NCBI GenBank assembly: GCA_028867025.1
Contig: JAGWHC010000002.1
Coordinates: forward strand, 66,561-130,560
Length of the DNA: 64,000 bases
Direction of reading: 5' to 3'
Source of the DNA: Microcaldota archaeon
GTDB taxonomy: Archaea > Micrarchaeota > Micrarchaeia > Micrarchaeales > CABMGC01
The notes below the pieces were generated by a model that worked only from the letters and a program-made list of their open reading frames with translations, searched no databases and was not told the DNA's origin. Made by a program: the position numbers and the translations under genes. Below, piece after piece: positions 16,599-24,979 of the stretch; within the stretch, counting starts at the first letter, position 1; each line of letters starts with the position of its first letter.

Positions 16599-17131
16599 TG
16601 GGCGGGCGTATGAAGCTGTTTGAGGATTTCGATCACGCGCTTTACAGGCGCGCAAGGCACAAGCAGAACAGGAAGCACATACTGATACCCACGGTGATCA
16701 CCACCTTCGCGCTTCTTATACTGATAGCTGCACTGGAGGGAGTCAACCTTGACCTGAGGAACAACGTCGGGTACTCGGCCATAATATTCACCTCATTCGC
16801 AAGCAGCGCGTTCATCCTTTTCATAACGCCTTATGCGAGATCGTCCAGCGTCAGGAGGTTCATCTCAAGCTACGCGATAGGCGCAGTGTTCGGAGAGATA
16901 GGATACTTGCTCACTAACATCGTGGGCTTCTACGTCGCAGCGGCTGTAGTGGTGTTCTGCGTTGCGATCCTTCTTTTCGAAACGGACAACGCGCATCCTC
17001 CAGCAATAGGCCTTGCTTTCGCATTCGTCATATTCCAGGTCGATTACGCGGGCCTCCTGGTGGTTGTCGCCGGCGTGGCGGTGCTCGCGCTGATAAAGTT
17101 GGCGATAGAGAAGTTGGGAGTAAACCCATGA
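16598..17131 (+). CDS. HPP family integral membrane protein
   Basis: The 177-residue protein has a basic N-terminus and about five membrane helices. The signature is DNAHPPAIGLAFAF, the HPP motif for which the family is named. Some HPP proteins have been linked to nitrite transport, but most are uncharacterised. The ATG overlaps the stop of the HD gene by one base, so translation is probably coupled. A second ATG at 16610 is also possible. Confidence 0.8.
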   Translation: MGGRMKLFEDFDHALYRRARHKQNRKHILIPTVITTFALLILIAALEGVNLDLRNNVGYSAIIFTSFASSAFILFITPYARSSSVRRFISSYAIGAVFGEIGYLLTNIVGFYVAAAVVVFCVAILLFETDNAHPPAIGLAFAFVIFQVDYAGLLVVVAGVAVLALIKLAIEKLGVNP

Positions 17132-17132
17132 T

Positions 17133-17594
17133 TCATTTCCTGCTGCTGTTTTGCGATTTGATGAGCCGGAACAGCATTAGCGCCTCGAACTCCATCCCCG
17201 GAGCGAAGTCCTTTTTCTTCCTTGTTTCGGATTCGGTCAGGTAGACGAGCCTCTTTGCCTTGCCGGGCTCCTTGCTGAAAAGGCAGTAAAAGCTCAGCAC
17301 CACTTTCCCGTTGGGCAGCGTCAGGCCACAGAAGTATCTGAGCTGGCTCTTTGTTATCTTCAGGTTGCATTCTTCCAGGAGCTCGCGCACCGCGCAGTCC
17401 TCGGGCGAAAAATACATGACATCGTGGACCGGCCTCCCGTCCCTTTTCTCCAGCTTGCCTCCCGGAGCAACAAGCGTGCCTGGAAGGTAGGAATCGTTCC
17501 CGTGCCTCCTCACAAACCCTATCTTGTATTTGCCGTTTGAGGAAATGACTGGCATGACAGTCACAGAGCATCTTATATCGCTGTCCCCTGGCAT
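17133..17594 (-). CDS. NUDIX hydrolase
   Basis: The protein (153 aa) contains a Nudix box: the GGKLEK glycines, then CAVRELLEECNL matching RExxEE. About a dozen extra residues (RDGRPVHDVMYFSPED) are inserted between the Gly and REL parts compared with the GX5EX7REUXEEXGU consensus. Nudix enzymes hydrolyse nucleoside diphosphates linked to another moiety; the substrate here is unknown. A promoter at 17623-17632 is shared with the divergent tRNA-Gly. Confidence 0.85.
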   Translation of the reverse strand: MPGDSDIRCSVTVMPVISSNGKYKIGFVRRHGNDSYLPGTLVAPGGKLEKRDGRPVHDVMYFSPEDCAVRELLEECNLKITKSQLRYFCGLTLPNGKVVLSFYCLFSKEPGKAKRLVYLTESETRKKKDFAPGMEFEALMLFRLIKSQNSSRK

Positions 17595-17622
17595 CGCTCC
17601 ACCCGTTGCTCTCTCTGCGCAG

Positions 17623-17632
17623 AAATTAAAAG
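17623..17632. promoter_or_regulatory. Shared AT-rich core promoter
   Basis: AAATTAAAAG lies 29 bases from the NUDIX ATG (17594, minus) and 24 bases from the tRNA-Gly 5' end (17656, plus). Confidence 0.5.
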
Positions 17633-17655
17633 CTTCTGTGAGATAGATGTAGGGT

Positions 17656-17729
17656 GCGAGCGTAGTCTAGCCTGGTTAGGACTTTGCCCCTCCAAGGCAA
17701 AGACCCGGGTTCAAATCCCGGCGCTCGCA
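17656..17729 (+). tRNA. tRNA-Gly (TCC)
   Basis: The acceptor stem GCGAGCG/CGCTCGC is fully paired. The anticodon stem TTGCC/GGCAA encloses loop CCTCCAA with anticodon TCC at 17691-17693. The T arm is CCGGG-TTCAAAT-CCCGG and the discriminator is A. It differs from tRNA-Gly(GCC) at 15525 only by one extra D-loop T and in the anticodon arm and its edges, suggesting duplication. Confidence 0.96.
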
Positions 17730-17740
17730 TCCATGATCTC

Positions 17741-18028
17741 ATGAAGGTAACCTTGATCGTGCACGGAATAGTGCAGGGAGTGGGCTACAGGAACCTGGTC
17801 AGGAGCGTGGCGGATGCGCACGGCATCAAAGGTTTTGTGAGGAATGTCAGGGACGGCAGCGTAGAGATAGTGGCTGTGGGAGACGAGGACGCAATCCGCA
17901 GTTTCGAGCGGGGCATCGAGGTAAGCGACAGGTTCGGCCCTCAGGTGATGCACGTGGAGAAGACAGAGCACGAGACAGACGACTCCGGGTTCGAGGACTT
18001 CAGGATAGAGCACGACAAGAAGCTATAG
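17741..18028 (+). CDS. acyP: Acylphosphatase
   Basis: This small protein (95 aa) hydrolyses carboxyl-phosphate bonds such as acetyl phosphate. The signature VHGIVQGVGYRNLVRSVA supplies the catalytic Arg and phosphate loop; GFVRNVRDGSVEIVAVGDEDAI contains the catalytic Asn. Length and order match the family. The ATG at 17741 is 12 bases after tRNA-Gly, and a longer frame extends back into the tRNA and is not real. Its 3' end overlaps the convergent beta-CASP gene by six bases. Confidence 0.95.
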   Translation: MKVTLIVHGIVQGVGYRNLVRSVADAHGIKGFVRNVRDGSVEIVAVGDEDAIRSFERGIEVSDRFGPQVMHVEKTEHETDDSGFEDFRIEHDKKL

Positions 18029-19501
18029 CTCGTAGTGCTCCTTGAGCACGGGCAGCGTTACCTTGTACTTGCGGCCGAGCTCCTCCGCGAACTCCTTCTG
18101 CTTTTTCTCGTCGCCGTGGACTATGAGTATATGCTTGAGCCCCTGTACCCTTTCTATGAGCTTGAGCAGCTGCGGCCTGTCTGCGTGTCCTGAAAGATGG
18201 TACGCCTCAACCTTGAGCCCTATCTTCATCTTCTTGCCGTCGAATGTCACCTCCTTTGCTCCGTTCAGCAGTTCCCTGCCCGGCGTGCCCTCCGCCTGGT
18301 AGCCGACCATTACCAGCTTGTTCATGTAGTTGTCTCCCAGCTTCTCAAGGTACCTTATGACTGGCCCGCCCTTCAGCATTCCGCTCGTGGTGACGATTAT
18401 CGCCGCACCCTCGCTCTTTATCGCCTTCTGCCTCTCGTCCCTGCCCTCCACAATGTGGAAGTTGGGGCTCTTGAACGGGTCGTCCTCGCTCATCAGTATG
18501 CGCTTCTGCAGCTCCTGCTTGCAGTAGATGACGTTGTGCCTGTAGATGCGCATGGCCTTGTTGATCATGCCGTCTACGAATATCGGTACCTTAGGCAGCG
18601 AACCGGAGCGCATGTGGTCATCGAGCACGAAAAGCACCTCCTGCGCCCTGCCCACGGCGAAGCTTGGTATTATCACCTTGCCGCCCTTGTTCAGCGTCTC
18701 CTTTATGCTCTCTATGAATCCTCCAAGCACCTGCTTCTCAGAGGGAAAGACATCGCCCTTCCCGCTGTAAGTGCTTTCGGTTATGAGCGCGTCGGCCTTC
18801 AGGTACTCGGTGTACGCTGGGTCTAGCAGCTTTGTGCCCTTGAGGTTTATGTCTCCGGTGTAGAGAAGCCTCTTGTCGCCTTCCCTCACCTCGACCATCG
18901 CGCTTCCCAGTATGTGGCCCGCGGGCACGAGCTTTATCGCGAGGTCCTTGACCCTGAACTCCTCATGGTATTCGACCATCTTGTAGTGCTTGGGCATCTT
19001 CGCTATTGCATCCTTCTTCACGCCCTTCGGTTTAGATATCTGCAGGTAGTCGCTCGCTATCACGTTGACAAGCTCGAGAGTCGGCTTGAGTGAATACAGG
19101 GGGCCGTTGAACCCATTTGAGAATACGTGCGGAAGATAACCGCAGTGGTCAAGGTGCGCGTGCGATAGGACAACCGCATCTATGTGCTTGAGCATCGAAT
19201 CCTCGATGACCGGATGCTCCTCCACCTCGCCCAGCTTTATGCCCGCATCTATGAGTATCTTCGTGTCTTTTCCCTCAACAAGTATGCAGCTCCTTCCCAC
19301 CTCCCTCGCAGCACCGTAGAAGGTTATCCGCAGCGTGCCTTCTCTTATCCTTTCTCTTGTCTCTTTCGGCTTCCTGTCCGCATATCTGGACCTCGCGGTG
19401 CCCCTTGCTCTGGCCGCGCCTCCGTGCTCGGCCCTCGCATCCGTTTTAACATATCCTTTTGTTCCGTACCATTCTTCTGCATCTGCCAATTTCTTTTCCA
19501 T
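18023..19501 (-). CDS. Beta-CASP metallo-beta-lactamase ribonuclease (CPSF/RNase J-like)
   Basis: The 492-residue protein has a charged tail of about 55 residues before the metallo-beta-lactamase domain. Zinc ligands are in LSHAHLDHCG (HxHxDH), GHILGSAMV and YTGDINLKGTKLLDP. The beta-CASP part follows: ITESTYSGK, SFAVGRAQEV, IVTTSGMLKGGPV and HLSGHADR near the end, then IVHGDEKK. Archaeal members are RNA endo- or 5'-exonucleases in mRNA turnover and 3' processing. There are no KH domains, so it is the aCPSF2/RNase J-like rather than the aCPSF1 class. Confidence 0.93.
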   Translation of the reverse strand: MEKKLADAEEWYGTKGYVKTDARAEHGGAARARGTARSRYADRKPKETRERIREGTLRITFYGAAREVGRSCILVEGKDTKILIDAGIKLGEVEEHPVIEDSMLKHIDAVVLSHAHLDHCGYLPHVFSNGFNGPLYSLKPTLELVNVIASDYLQISKPKGVKKDAIAKMPKHYKMVEYHEEFRVKDLAIKLVPAGHILGSAMVEVREGDKRLLYTGDINLKGTKLLDPAYTEYLKADALITESTYSGKGDVFPSEKQVLGGFIESIKETLNKGGKVIIPSFAVGRAQEVLFVLDDHMRSGSLPKVPIFVDGMINKAMRIYRHNVIYCKQELQKRILMSEDDPFKSPNFHIVEGRDERQKAIKSEGAAIIVTTSGMLKGGPVIRYLEKLGDNYMNKLVMVGYQAEGTPGRELLNGAKEVTFDGKKMKIGLKVEAYHLSGHADRPQLLKLIERVQGLKHILIVHGDEKKQKEFAEELGRKYKVTLPVLKEHYEL

Positions 19502-19546
19502 ATCAAATCAATCCTTACTTTCAAATCCGTTCCGCTTCTGTGCTCT

Positions 19547-20023
19547 TCACTCATCCTTTTTCTTTATCGTGGCAATATCTTCGAGGCTCACCTCAAAGGG
19601 TTCCTCGCGTTTGGGCGCGCGCCTCGGCTTCTGCTCCGCCACCGGCTTTCTCTTCCAGCCAGTGAGGCTCCTCAGGTCAGCGTAGAGCGCGTCAAGCTTC
19701 TTGTCCACTTCCAGCACCTGGTTCTTGTACGACTCAAGCGCCTTGCCTATTTCGTCTATATCCTTCGCAACGAGCTCAACCTTCCTCCTGAATCTGTAGG
19801 CGTTCAGCGCCTCGTCGAGCTCCTTGTTGATGTCGTTGAGCTTCTTAATCAGCTCCCGCTCCGCGGTGAGCGTCGTCGCCTCGGTCGCGATCTTGAACTC
19901 GATGCTGCTCTTCATCCTCTTCAGCCTGCCGAGGTTCTTCGCAGCTGTGTTTATCGCAGAAAGCTTGGAGAGCGCGGCCTGCTCCTCGTGCTTGTAGTTG
20001 AGCTTGCCCCTGAGCCTGCGCAT
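19547..20023 (-). CDS. Coiled-coil hypothetical protein
   Basis: This charged, Lys/Glu/Leu-rich protein of at least 158 residues is predicted to be mostly coiled coil (about 10-115) with a Pro/Arg-rich tail. The frame stays open 61 codons upstream to 20206, and that stretch also reads as coiled coil, but it contains no ATG, GTG or TTG. The true start is therefore either the ATG at 20023 or a rarer codon further up, which would overlap the 3' end of the glycosyltransferase gene. Function is unknown; it could be a scaffold or cell-division accessory protein. Confidence 0.65.
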   Translation of the reverse strand: MRRLRGKLNYKHEEQAALSKLSAINTAAKNLGRLKRMKSSIEFKIATEATTLTAERELIKKLNDINKELDEALNAYRFRRKVELVAKDIDEIGKALESYKNQVLEVDKKLDALYADLRSLTGWKRKPVAEQKPRRAPKREEPFEVSLEDIATIKKKDE

Positions 20024-20175
20024 CTGGTCTATGAGCTGGGTTCTTTTCTTCTTCTCCTCCTCTATCAGCGCCTTGAGCTTTGTAAGCGCCTCCGGTTCTC
20101 CCTGCGCGCTCTTCTGTTCAGCTGCATGTTCGGCGCTGTCGTTTTTCCTTTCTTGCCTTCCGTCATTCGTCTCGT

Positions 20176-21354
20176 TCAGTAAACCGCCCGTTTTGAGAGC
20201 AACAGCTCATAAGTTTTCAGCAATTCGTCGGTCACTCGCTCGGTTGAATAGTTCTTTGCGGTGTCGATCGCGTGCCTCCTATACGCATCTGGGTTATTTA
20301 AAACCTTTTCTATCTTTTGGGCGCAACTCGAGGGATCAAGGGGCTTGAACTTCTCCCCGTTCTTCCCGTCCTGTATCAGGTCCTTCAGCGCCATGAAGTC
20401 CGATCCCACCACAGGCTTGCCCATTGCCATAGCCTCGAGCGAGACTATCCCCTGCGTCTCGAAAGTGGATGGCAGGCACAGGAGATCGCTTGCAGCGTAA
20501 ACCTTAGGGAGCTCTTCGTCGCTCACGAAACCGATGAAGTTGACGTTGCCTCCTATTCCCAATCTGTGAGCGAGTCGTTTGTACTCCTCGAGCGCAGGCC
20601 CTGTTCCGCCTATCACGAACTTGACGTTGCTTCTCTTTTTCAGGGTGCGCTTCGCCGCATGCAGCATCACGTCGACGCGCTTCTCCCTGCTGACCCTGCC
20701 GAGGTAGAGCACGACCTTGTCGTTGTGCCTTATGCCAAGCTTCTCCCTCATACCGCCGCCGTCCACACGCGCATTGAAGCGCTCCATGTTGACGCTGTTG
20801 GGGACAACGCGAACGTTGCCTATCTGGTGCCTCTTCAGCAGCTTCGCTATAGTGTTCGATGGCGCTATAGTCACGTCACACGACTTGTAGAAGAACTTGA
20901 TGTACTTCCAGAGGTATGTGGAGTAGAATCTCTTCAGTGCCTTGTTCTTCGGATAGTACGCTTCCAGCGACTTGCTGTTCAGCAGCGTGTGGAAGTGGCC
21001 GGCGATCGGGTAGCCGCCGAACTTCGCTGCAAGAAGTCCTGTGAAGCCGAGCATGAAGGGCGTCTGAGCGTGCACTACGTCTATGTCGAGCTGCCTCAGC
21101 TGCACTGGCAGCGACGCGTAGTATGGGAAAAGAGCGACGCTGTACTGCGGATACGGCTTGAACCTCACGCCAGTGTGCAGGAACACGTCGCTCGCGCTGT
21201 ACTTCCTCTTGTCCCCGAGCTTAGCGCTTGCGATTATGTAGACCTTGTGGCCCCTGCGCTCGAGCTCGCGCTTGAAATCGAGCATTGAGGTCACGACGCC
21301 GTCCCTCGCCGGCAGATAGCTGTCCGAATAAAAGGCTATGTTAAGATGCTGCAT
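20176..21354 (-). CDS. GT4-family glycosyltransferase
   Basis: The protein (392 aa) has a GT-B fold. The N-terminal strand is NIAFYSDSYLPARDGVVTSM with the donor-side glycine loop. HAQTPFMLGFTGLLAA and GHFHTLLN follow, and the C-terminal half has VLYLGRVSREKRVD, the EX7E motif (PSTFETQGIVSLEAMAMGKPVV) and a helical end. Diacylglycerol glucosyltransferases and mannosyltransferases of this shape glycosylate lipids or lipid-linked sugars. ATG 21354 is preferred over the adjacent TTG. Confidence 0.92.
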   Translation of the reverse strand: MQHLNIAFYSDSYLPARDGVVTSMLDFKRELERRGHKVYIIASAKLGDKRKYSASDVFLHTGVRFKPYPQYSVALFPYYASLPVQLRQLDIDVVHAQTPFMLGFTGLLAAKFGGYPIAGHFHTLLNSKSLEAYYPKNKALKRFYSTYLWKYIKFFYKSCDVTIAPSNTIAKLLKRHQIGNVRVVPNSVNMERFNARVDGGGMREKLGIRHNDKVVLYLGRVSREKRVDVMLHAAKRTLKKRSNVKFVIGGTGPALEEYKRLAHRLGIGGNVNFIGFVSDEELPKVYAASDLLCLPSTFETQGIVSLEAMAMGKPVVGSDFMALKDLIQDGKNGEKFKPLDPSSCAQKIEKVLNNPDAYRRHAIDTAKNYSTERVTDELLKTYELLLSKRAVY

Positions 21355-21364
21355 CAAATGACAC

Positions 21365-21760
21365 TCAGAGCCTTACCGCTTCCCCTCCGGCCTGCTTTAT
21401 CTTCTCCTCTGCGCTCTTGGAGAAGCCGCTCGCCTTCACTACGGCGGGCTTTGCAAGTCTTCCGTCGCCCAGCACCTTGAAGCCCTTCAGCTCTATCGTC
21501 GGTTTTGAGTCCTGCATGCCGGAGACGCGCTTGGAGATTGCGCTAAGGTCTATAGTATTGAGGGATTTCCTTTTCCAGGGAGCGAAGCCCTTGTGCACCA
21601 GGCTCTCCCTTTCGTAAACCAGCAGGTAGGTCATCTTGTGCTTCCTTCCTCCGCGGCCCACTCCGCCGCGGTCGCCGGCTCCCCTTGCGTTCTTGATGTT
21701 GCCGGCTCCCCATCGCCTGCCGCCGAAATACTTCCTCCTTTTCTTTATACGCAGAACCAT
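21365..21760 (-). CDS. rpl15: Ribosomal protein uL15
   Basis: This 131-residue large-subunit protein starts with the basic, Gly-rich tail typical of L15 (KYFGGRRWGAGNIKNARGAGDRGGVGRGGRKHK). It ends with the L18e-like domain, GFKVLGDGRLAKPAVVKASGFSKSAEEKI. It follows uL30 by four bases, reproducing the end of the archaeal spc operon (L30-L15), although the other spc genes are not here. Confidence 0.95.
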   Translation of the reverse strand: MVLRIKKRRKYFGGRRWGAGNIKNARGAGDRGGVGRGGRKHKMTYLLVYERESLVHKGFAPWKRKSLNTIDLSAISKRVSGMQDSKPTIELKGFKVLGDGRLAKPAVVKASGFSKSAEEKIKQAGGEAVRL

Positions 21761-21764
21761 GATA

Positions 21765-22190
21765 TCACAGCATTCTCGCTATGAGCTTGTTTATCTCCTC
21801 GCTCCTGTAGCCGAGGCTTCCGCCGTTCGTGTACGCGTCCTTGATGCCCTCGTATCCGCGCCTCGGCGGGTGCATCCTGATCGGCATGTCTATCTTGAGC
21901 TCCTTTGGGGACTTGCCGCCTGAGAGCAGCGAGTCAGCGGCTGCCTGCTCCACCTTCACGCCCTTTGCCGCAAGGAGTTTGTCAAGAGTTTCCTTGTTTA
22001 TCTCCCCGAATGTCACGAAGTCCTTGCACTTCTTCACCATGCCAGCGTACGAAGCGTTGCCTGAGTCGACAAGCACGAGGTTGTTCACCCTTTTCAGGTT
22101 GAGCCTGTTCAGCGTTTCCGCTATGCTCTGCCTGACCTTGACGCGGCCACGCACTCTTATCACTGCAAGTAGCTTGCTTTTTTCAGCCAT
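21765..22190 (-). CDS. rpl30: Ribosomal protein uL30
   Basis: The protein (141 aa) has the L30 ferredoxin-like domain: LLAVIRVRGRVKVRQSIAETLNRLNL, then HPPRRGYEGIKDAYTNGGSLGYR, characteristic of archaeal/eukaryotic L7/L30. I use ATG 22190; a GTG at 22199 is the alternative. A TATA box at 22229-22238 lies within the 3' end of the upstream gene. L15 follows in the same operon. Confidence 0.95.
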   Translation of the reverse strand: MAEKSKLLAVIRVRGRVKVRQSIAETLNRLNLKRVNNLVLVDSGNASYAGMVKKCKDFVTFGEINKETLDKLLAAKGVKVEQAAADSLLSGGKSPKELKIDMPIRMHPPRRGYEGIKDAYTNGGSLGYRSEEINKLIARML

Positions 22191-22213
22191 GTAGGACACG
22201 TCTGTAGTGCATA

Positions 22214-22612
22214 TTATTCGCGTGAAGAGTTTATAAGCATACCTATAGTGGGAAGCTGACGCATGTAGGCTGGCACCTTGGTGGATTTTTCCCTTGCCAT
22301 CGCCGCCTTCACTCCGGCCAAGAAGTCCAGCAGCAAGGTTTTCTGCCTCTCGTCATCTTTGAAAACTGCCGACTCTATTGTAATCCTGAAGTGGAAATTG
22401 CCCCTGTGATAGCCACTCCTGACGTGGCTGTAAATCGGATGAAATTCCGGCTCTTCCTTTGCGTGCTTCCGCCTCAGCTCTTTGAAATGCTTGTCGAAGG
22501 ACGCGAGGTTTGTAACGTCTGTCGTGACCTTTAGCAGGATTTGACCCGTATCCTGCGCTGCGCCAGCTCGCTCGGAAGCCTCGCGCACCACTTTCACAGC
22601 TGGTTGTCTCAT
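22214..22612 (-). CDS. Hypothetical protein, 132 aa
   Basis: I do not recognise the family. The protein is small, basic and soluble, with a central alpha/beta region (ILLKVTTDVTNLASFDKHFKELRRKH and GNFHFRITIESAVFKDDER). It lies upstream of uL30 on the same strand, and a promoter for the ribosomal genes sits inside its last codons. A TATA-like TATATTAAG about 30 bases before its ATG supports expression. Confidence 0.6.
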   Translation of the reverse strand: MRQPAVKVVREASERAGAAQDTGQILLKVTTDVTNLASFDKHFKELRRKHAKEEPEFHPIYSHVRSGYHRGNFHFRITIESAVFKDDERQKTLLLDFLAGVKAAMAREKSTKVPAYMRQLPTIGMLINSSRE

Positions 22613-22727
22613 TGGTCCCTGGTTTTCCTTTGGCGATGCTCAGTATATTAAGATTGGCATTTGCTGTTTCTTTGCCTGAACTATAGCATTTTATAACTTG
22701 GTTGCATATCCTAACTAGGTCAAAATA

Positions 22728-23501
22728 ATGAGGATACTTCTCTCTTTCGCTGTCTTCTTCATGCTTGGCCTCTTCGCAATGGGCAGCGTGAACGCATACT
22801 TCAATGCGACGTACCTTTCCACAACTGTGTTCCTCACAAACTCCACGGCAGCGCACGTGGTGGAGGGCATACAGCTGTACGTGAGCAACGCCTCGATAAG
22901 CACCTACGACCAGGACAGGCAGGCATTCAACCTTTCGCTGGGCAACTGGCAGAAGGTGATAGGCAACACGCCATTCCTCACGCAGCACATACTCAATCCG
23001 AAGTCAAGCATAAGCAACTTCACGTTCCTGCCCGGACCGATAACTCCGGCGGGCAATGGAGGCGGCTACGCCTCGCTTACCATGAGCTATGACTCTCAGA
23101 ACGTCACCAGCGTAGTAAGCATCGCGCCCAGGCAGTTCGAGTACAGGCTCAACAACAGCGTCTTCAACTACCTGCACACTGCGAGCGGCCAGTCGCTCCT
23201 CTCGAACGCAAGGCTCACGTTCATAGTGCCGAACGGCACGCAGGTTGTGACGGCATACCCGCTGCCCGACTTCCCGACGCCGAACCAGTTCGGAAAGTAC
23301 AGCGGCACGAGCTTCTCCTGGTTCTCAGGGGAGCCGCTGCAGAACTTCAACTTCGTGTACCTGGTGACCCAAACGCCGGAGCAGGAGGTCGTCCAGTTCT
23401 TCAACGCGCTTTACTCAAGCTACGGCACGCTCATCTACGTGCTCATCATCCTCGCGCTGGTAGGCATAGCAATGTATGTCTACTTCAGGTTCTTCAGGTG
23501 A
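22728..23501 (+). CDS. Secreted protein with C-terminal membrane anchor
   Basis: The 257-residue protein has an N-terminal signal peptide (about 1-23), an extracytoplasmic domain rich in Asn-X-Ser/Thr sequons, and a C-terminal membrane helix (about 235-253) followed by RFFR. The frame is supported by a TATA box at 22688-22697 with the ATG about 30 bases later. No known domain is recognised. Its 3' end overlaps the annotated pheS start by 26 bases. Confidence 0.75.
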   Translation: MRILLSFAVFFMLGLFAMGSVNAYFNATYLSTTVFLTNSTAAHVVEGIQLYVSNASISTYDQDRQAFNLSLGNWQKVIGNTPFLTQHILNPKSSISNFTFLPGPITPAGNGGGYASLTMSYDSQNVTSVVSIAPRQFEYRLNNSVFNYLHTASGQSLLSNARLTFIVPNGTQVVTAYPLPDFPTPNQFGKYSGTSFSWFSGEPLQNFNFVYLVTQTPEQEVVQFFNALYSSYGTLIYVLIILALVGIAMYVYFRFFR

Positions 23502-24978
23502 GAACTTGCATAGGCACGAGATATCTGTGCTGAGCGCACTAAAGGAAAAGGGCAGGCTCAGCTTCGACAAGCTGCTTGATGCCGCTGCTTTGGGAAAGGA
23601 CGAGGCGCGGTGGGCGATAGCGAACCTCGTGCAGCAGGGACTGGTAGACACGACGGTAAGCGGCGAGTATGAGGTAAAGTTCAGCAAGGAGGGCGAGGAA
23701 TACGCAAAGAAGGGGCTTCCGGAGACTGCGCTTTTGGAAAAATTGGAGAACAAGCAGGCAAAGCTCGAGGAATTCTCCAGCCAGATCGACCAGATAGGGA
23801 TAAACTGGGCAAAGAGAAAGGGATTGGTGGAGATCTCGGGGAAGAACCTGAGATTGACAGAAAAGGGCAAAAAAATTTCAAAGGGGGGTTTGGAAACAGA
23901 AATTGTGCTCAAGGCGCTTTACAAGGACAAGAACGATTACAGTAAGTACAAGGACAGCGAGGCGGCACGGGAACTGGAGCAAAGGAAGCTGATAGAGGTC
24001 AGGTCGAGACCGAACATAAGCGAGATCCAGATAACGAAGCAGGGCATATTCGCGCTTGCGAGGGAGAAGCAGGCCGAGGAGGCCATAGAGTCGCTGGACA
24101 GGAGCATGATAGCAAGCAGGGCATGGGCGGGAAAGAAGTTCAAGCCCTATGATGTTTCAGCGCCCGTCGAGCCGGCATACGCGGCATCGAGGCACACTGT
24201 AAGGAGGATAGTCAGCGACATAAGGAGCGCGTACATAGGTCTGGGTTTCTCGGAGATAAGCGGACCCATAGTGGAGCCGGCGTTCTGGGTATTCGACTAC
24301 CTTTTCGTGCCGCAGGACCATCCAGCGAGGGATGTGCAGGACACCTTCTTCCTGTCGAAGCCGAGGACCCTGCCTGTGCATGACAAGAGCCTGGAGGAAA
24401 GGATAAGGAAGGAGCACGAGGCGGCATGGCACAGCGAATGGTCGAGCGAGTTCGCATCAAGGGCGATACTCAGGACGCACACGACGAGCGTGACAGGCAG
24501 GTACATACACAGCACAATAAGCGCGATGCTCGCTCATGAGAGGGGCTTCGAGCCCCCGATAAAGCTGTTCACGGTGGGCAGGGTCTTCAGGAACGAGAAC
24601 CTCGACTACAAGCATCTTGCGGACTTTTACATGACCGACGGCATAGTGGTGGGGAAGAACCTGACGCTCGCGCACCTATTCGACATACTGAGCAGGATAT
24701 ACGGCAGCGTGGGGGTGAGGATAAGGTTCAAGCCAGCCTACTTCCCGTTCGTGGAACCGGGAGTCGAGGTCCACGTGTGGCAGAACGGCCAGTGGCTCGA
24801 GCTCGGCGGAGCTGGAATAATAAGGAGGGAGGTGAGCGGGGTGGACAGGAAGGACATAAGCGTGCTCGCATGGGGACTCGGAGTAGAGAGGATAGCGCTT
24901 GTCAAGGACAGCAGCATAGGGAGCATAGTAGATCTTTACAACAGCAGCGCCGGAAAGCTGCGGGAGAGGAGGGTGTGA
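23476..24978 (+). CDS. pheS: Phenylalanyl-tRNA synthetase alpha subunit
   Basis: The catalytic subunit (about 500 aa) has N-terminal winged-helix-like segments that bind tRNA and a class II core: HTTSVTGRY, motif 2 FRNENLDYKHLADFYMTDG, EPGVEVHVW, and motif 3 AWGLGVERIAL. The ATG at 23476 overlaps the preceding gene by 26 bases. A TTG at 23506 would give a start that aligns better with the usual PheS N-terminus. pheT follows one base after the stop, so the two subunits are co-translated. Confidence 0.95.
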   Translation: MSTSGSSGENLHRHEISVLSALKEKGRLSFDKLLDAAALGKDEARWAIANLVQQGLVDTTVSGEYEVKFSKEGEEYAKKGLPETALLEKLENKQAKLEEFSSQIDQIGINWAKRKGLVEISGKNLRLTEKGKKISKGGLETEIVLKALYKDKNDYSKYKDSEAARELEQRKLIEVRSRPNISEIQITKQGIFALAREKQAEEAIESLDRSMIASRAWAGKKFKPYDVSAPVEPAYAASRHTVRRIVSDIRSAYIGLGFSEISGPIVEPAFWVFDYLFVPQDHPARDVQDTFFLSKPRTLPVHDKSLEERIRKEHEAAWHSEWSSEFASRAILRTHTTSVTGRYIHSTISAMLAHERGFEPPIKLFTVGRVFRNENLDYKHLADFYMTDGIVVGKNLTLAHLFDILSRIYGSVGVRIRFKPAYFPFVEPGVEVHVWQNGQWLELGGAGIIRREVSGVDRKDISVLAWGLGVERIALVKDSSIGSIVDLYNSSAGKLRERRV

Positions 24979-24979
24979 C

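Noticed and set aside
20317-21288. 323-residue plus-strand frame opposite the GT4 gene
   Set aside because: It is a shadow of the well-supported glycosyltransferase; composition is His/Val/Leu-rich with no domain.
22353-22988. 211-residue minus-strand frame
   Set aside because: It crosses two genes and their divergent promoters; both flanking frames have better starts.
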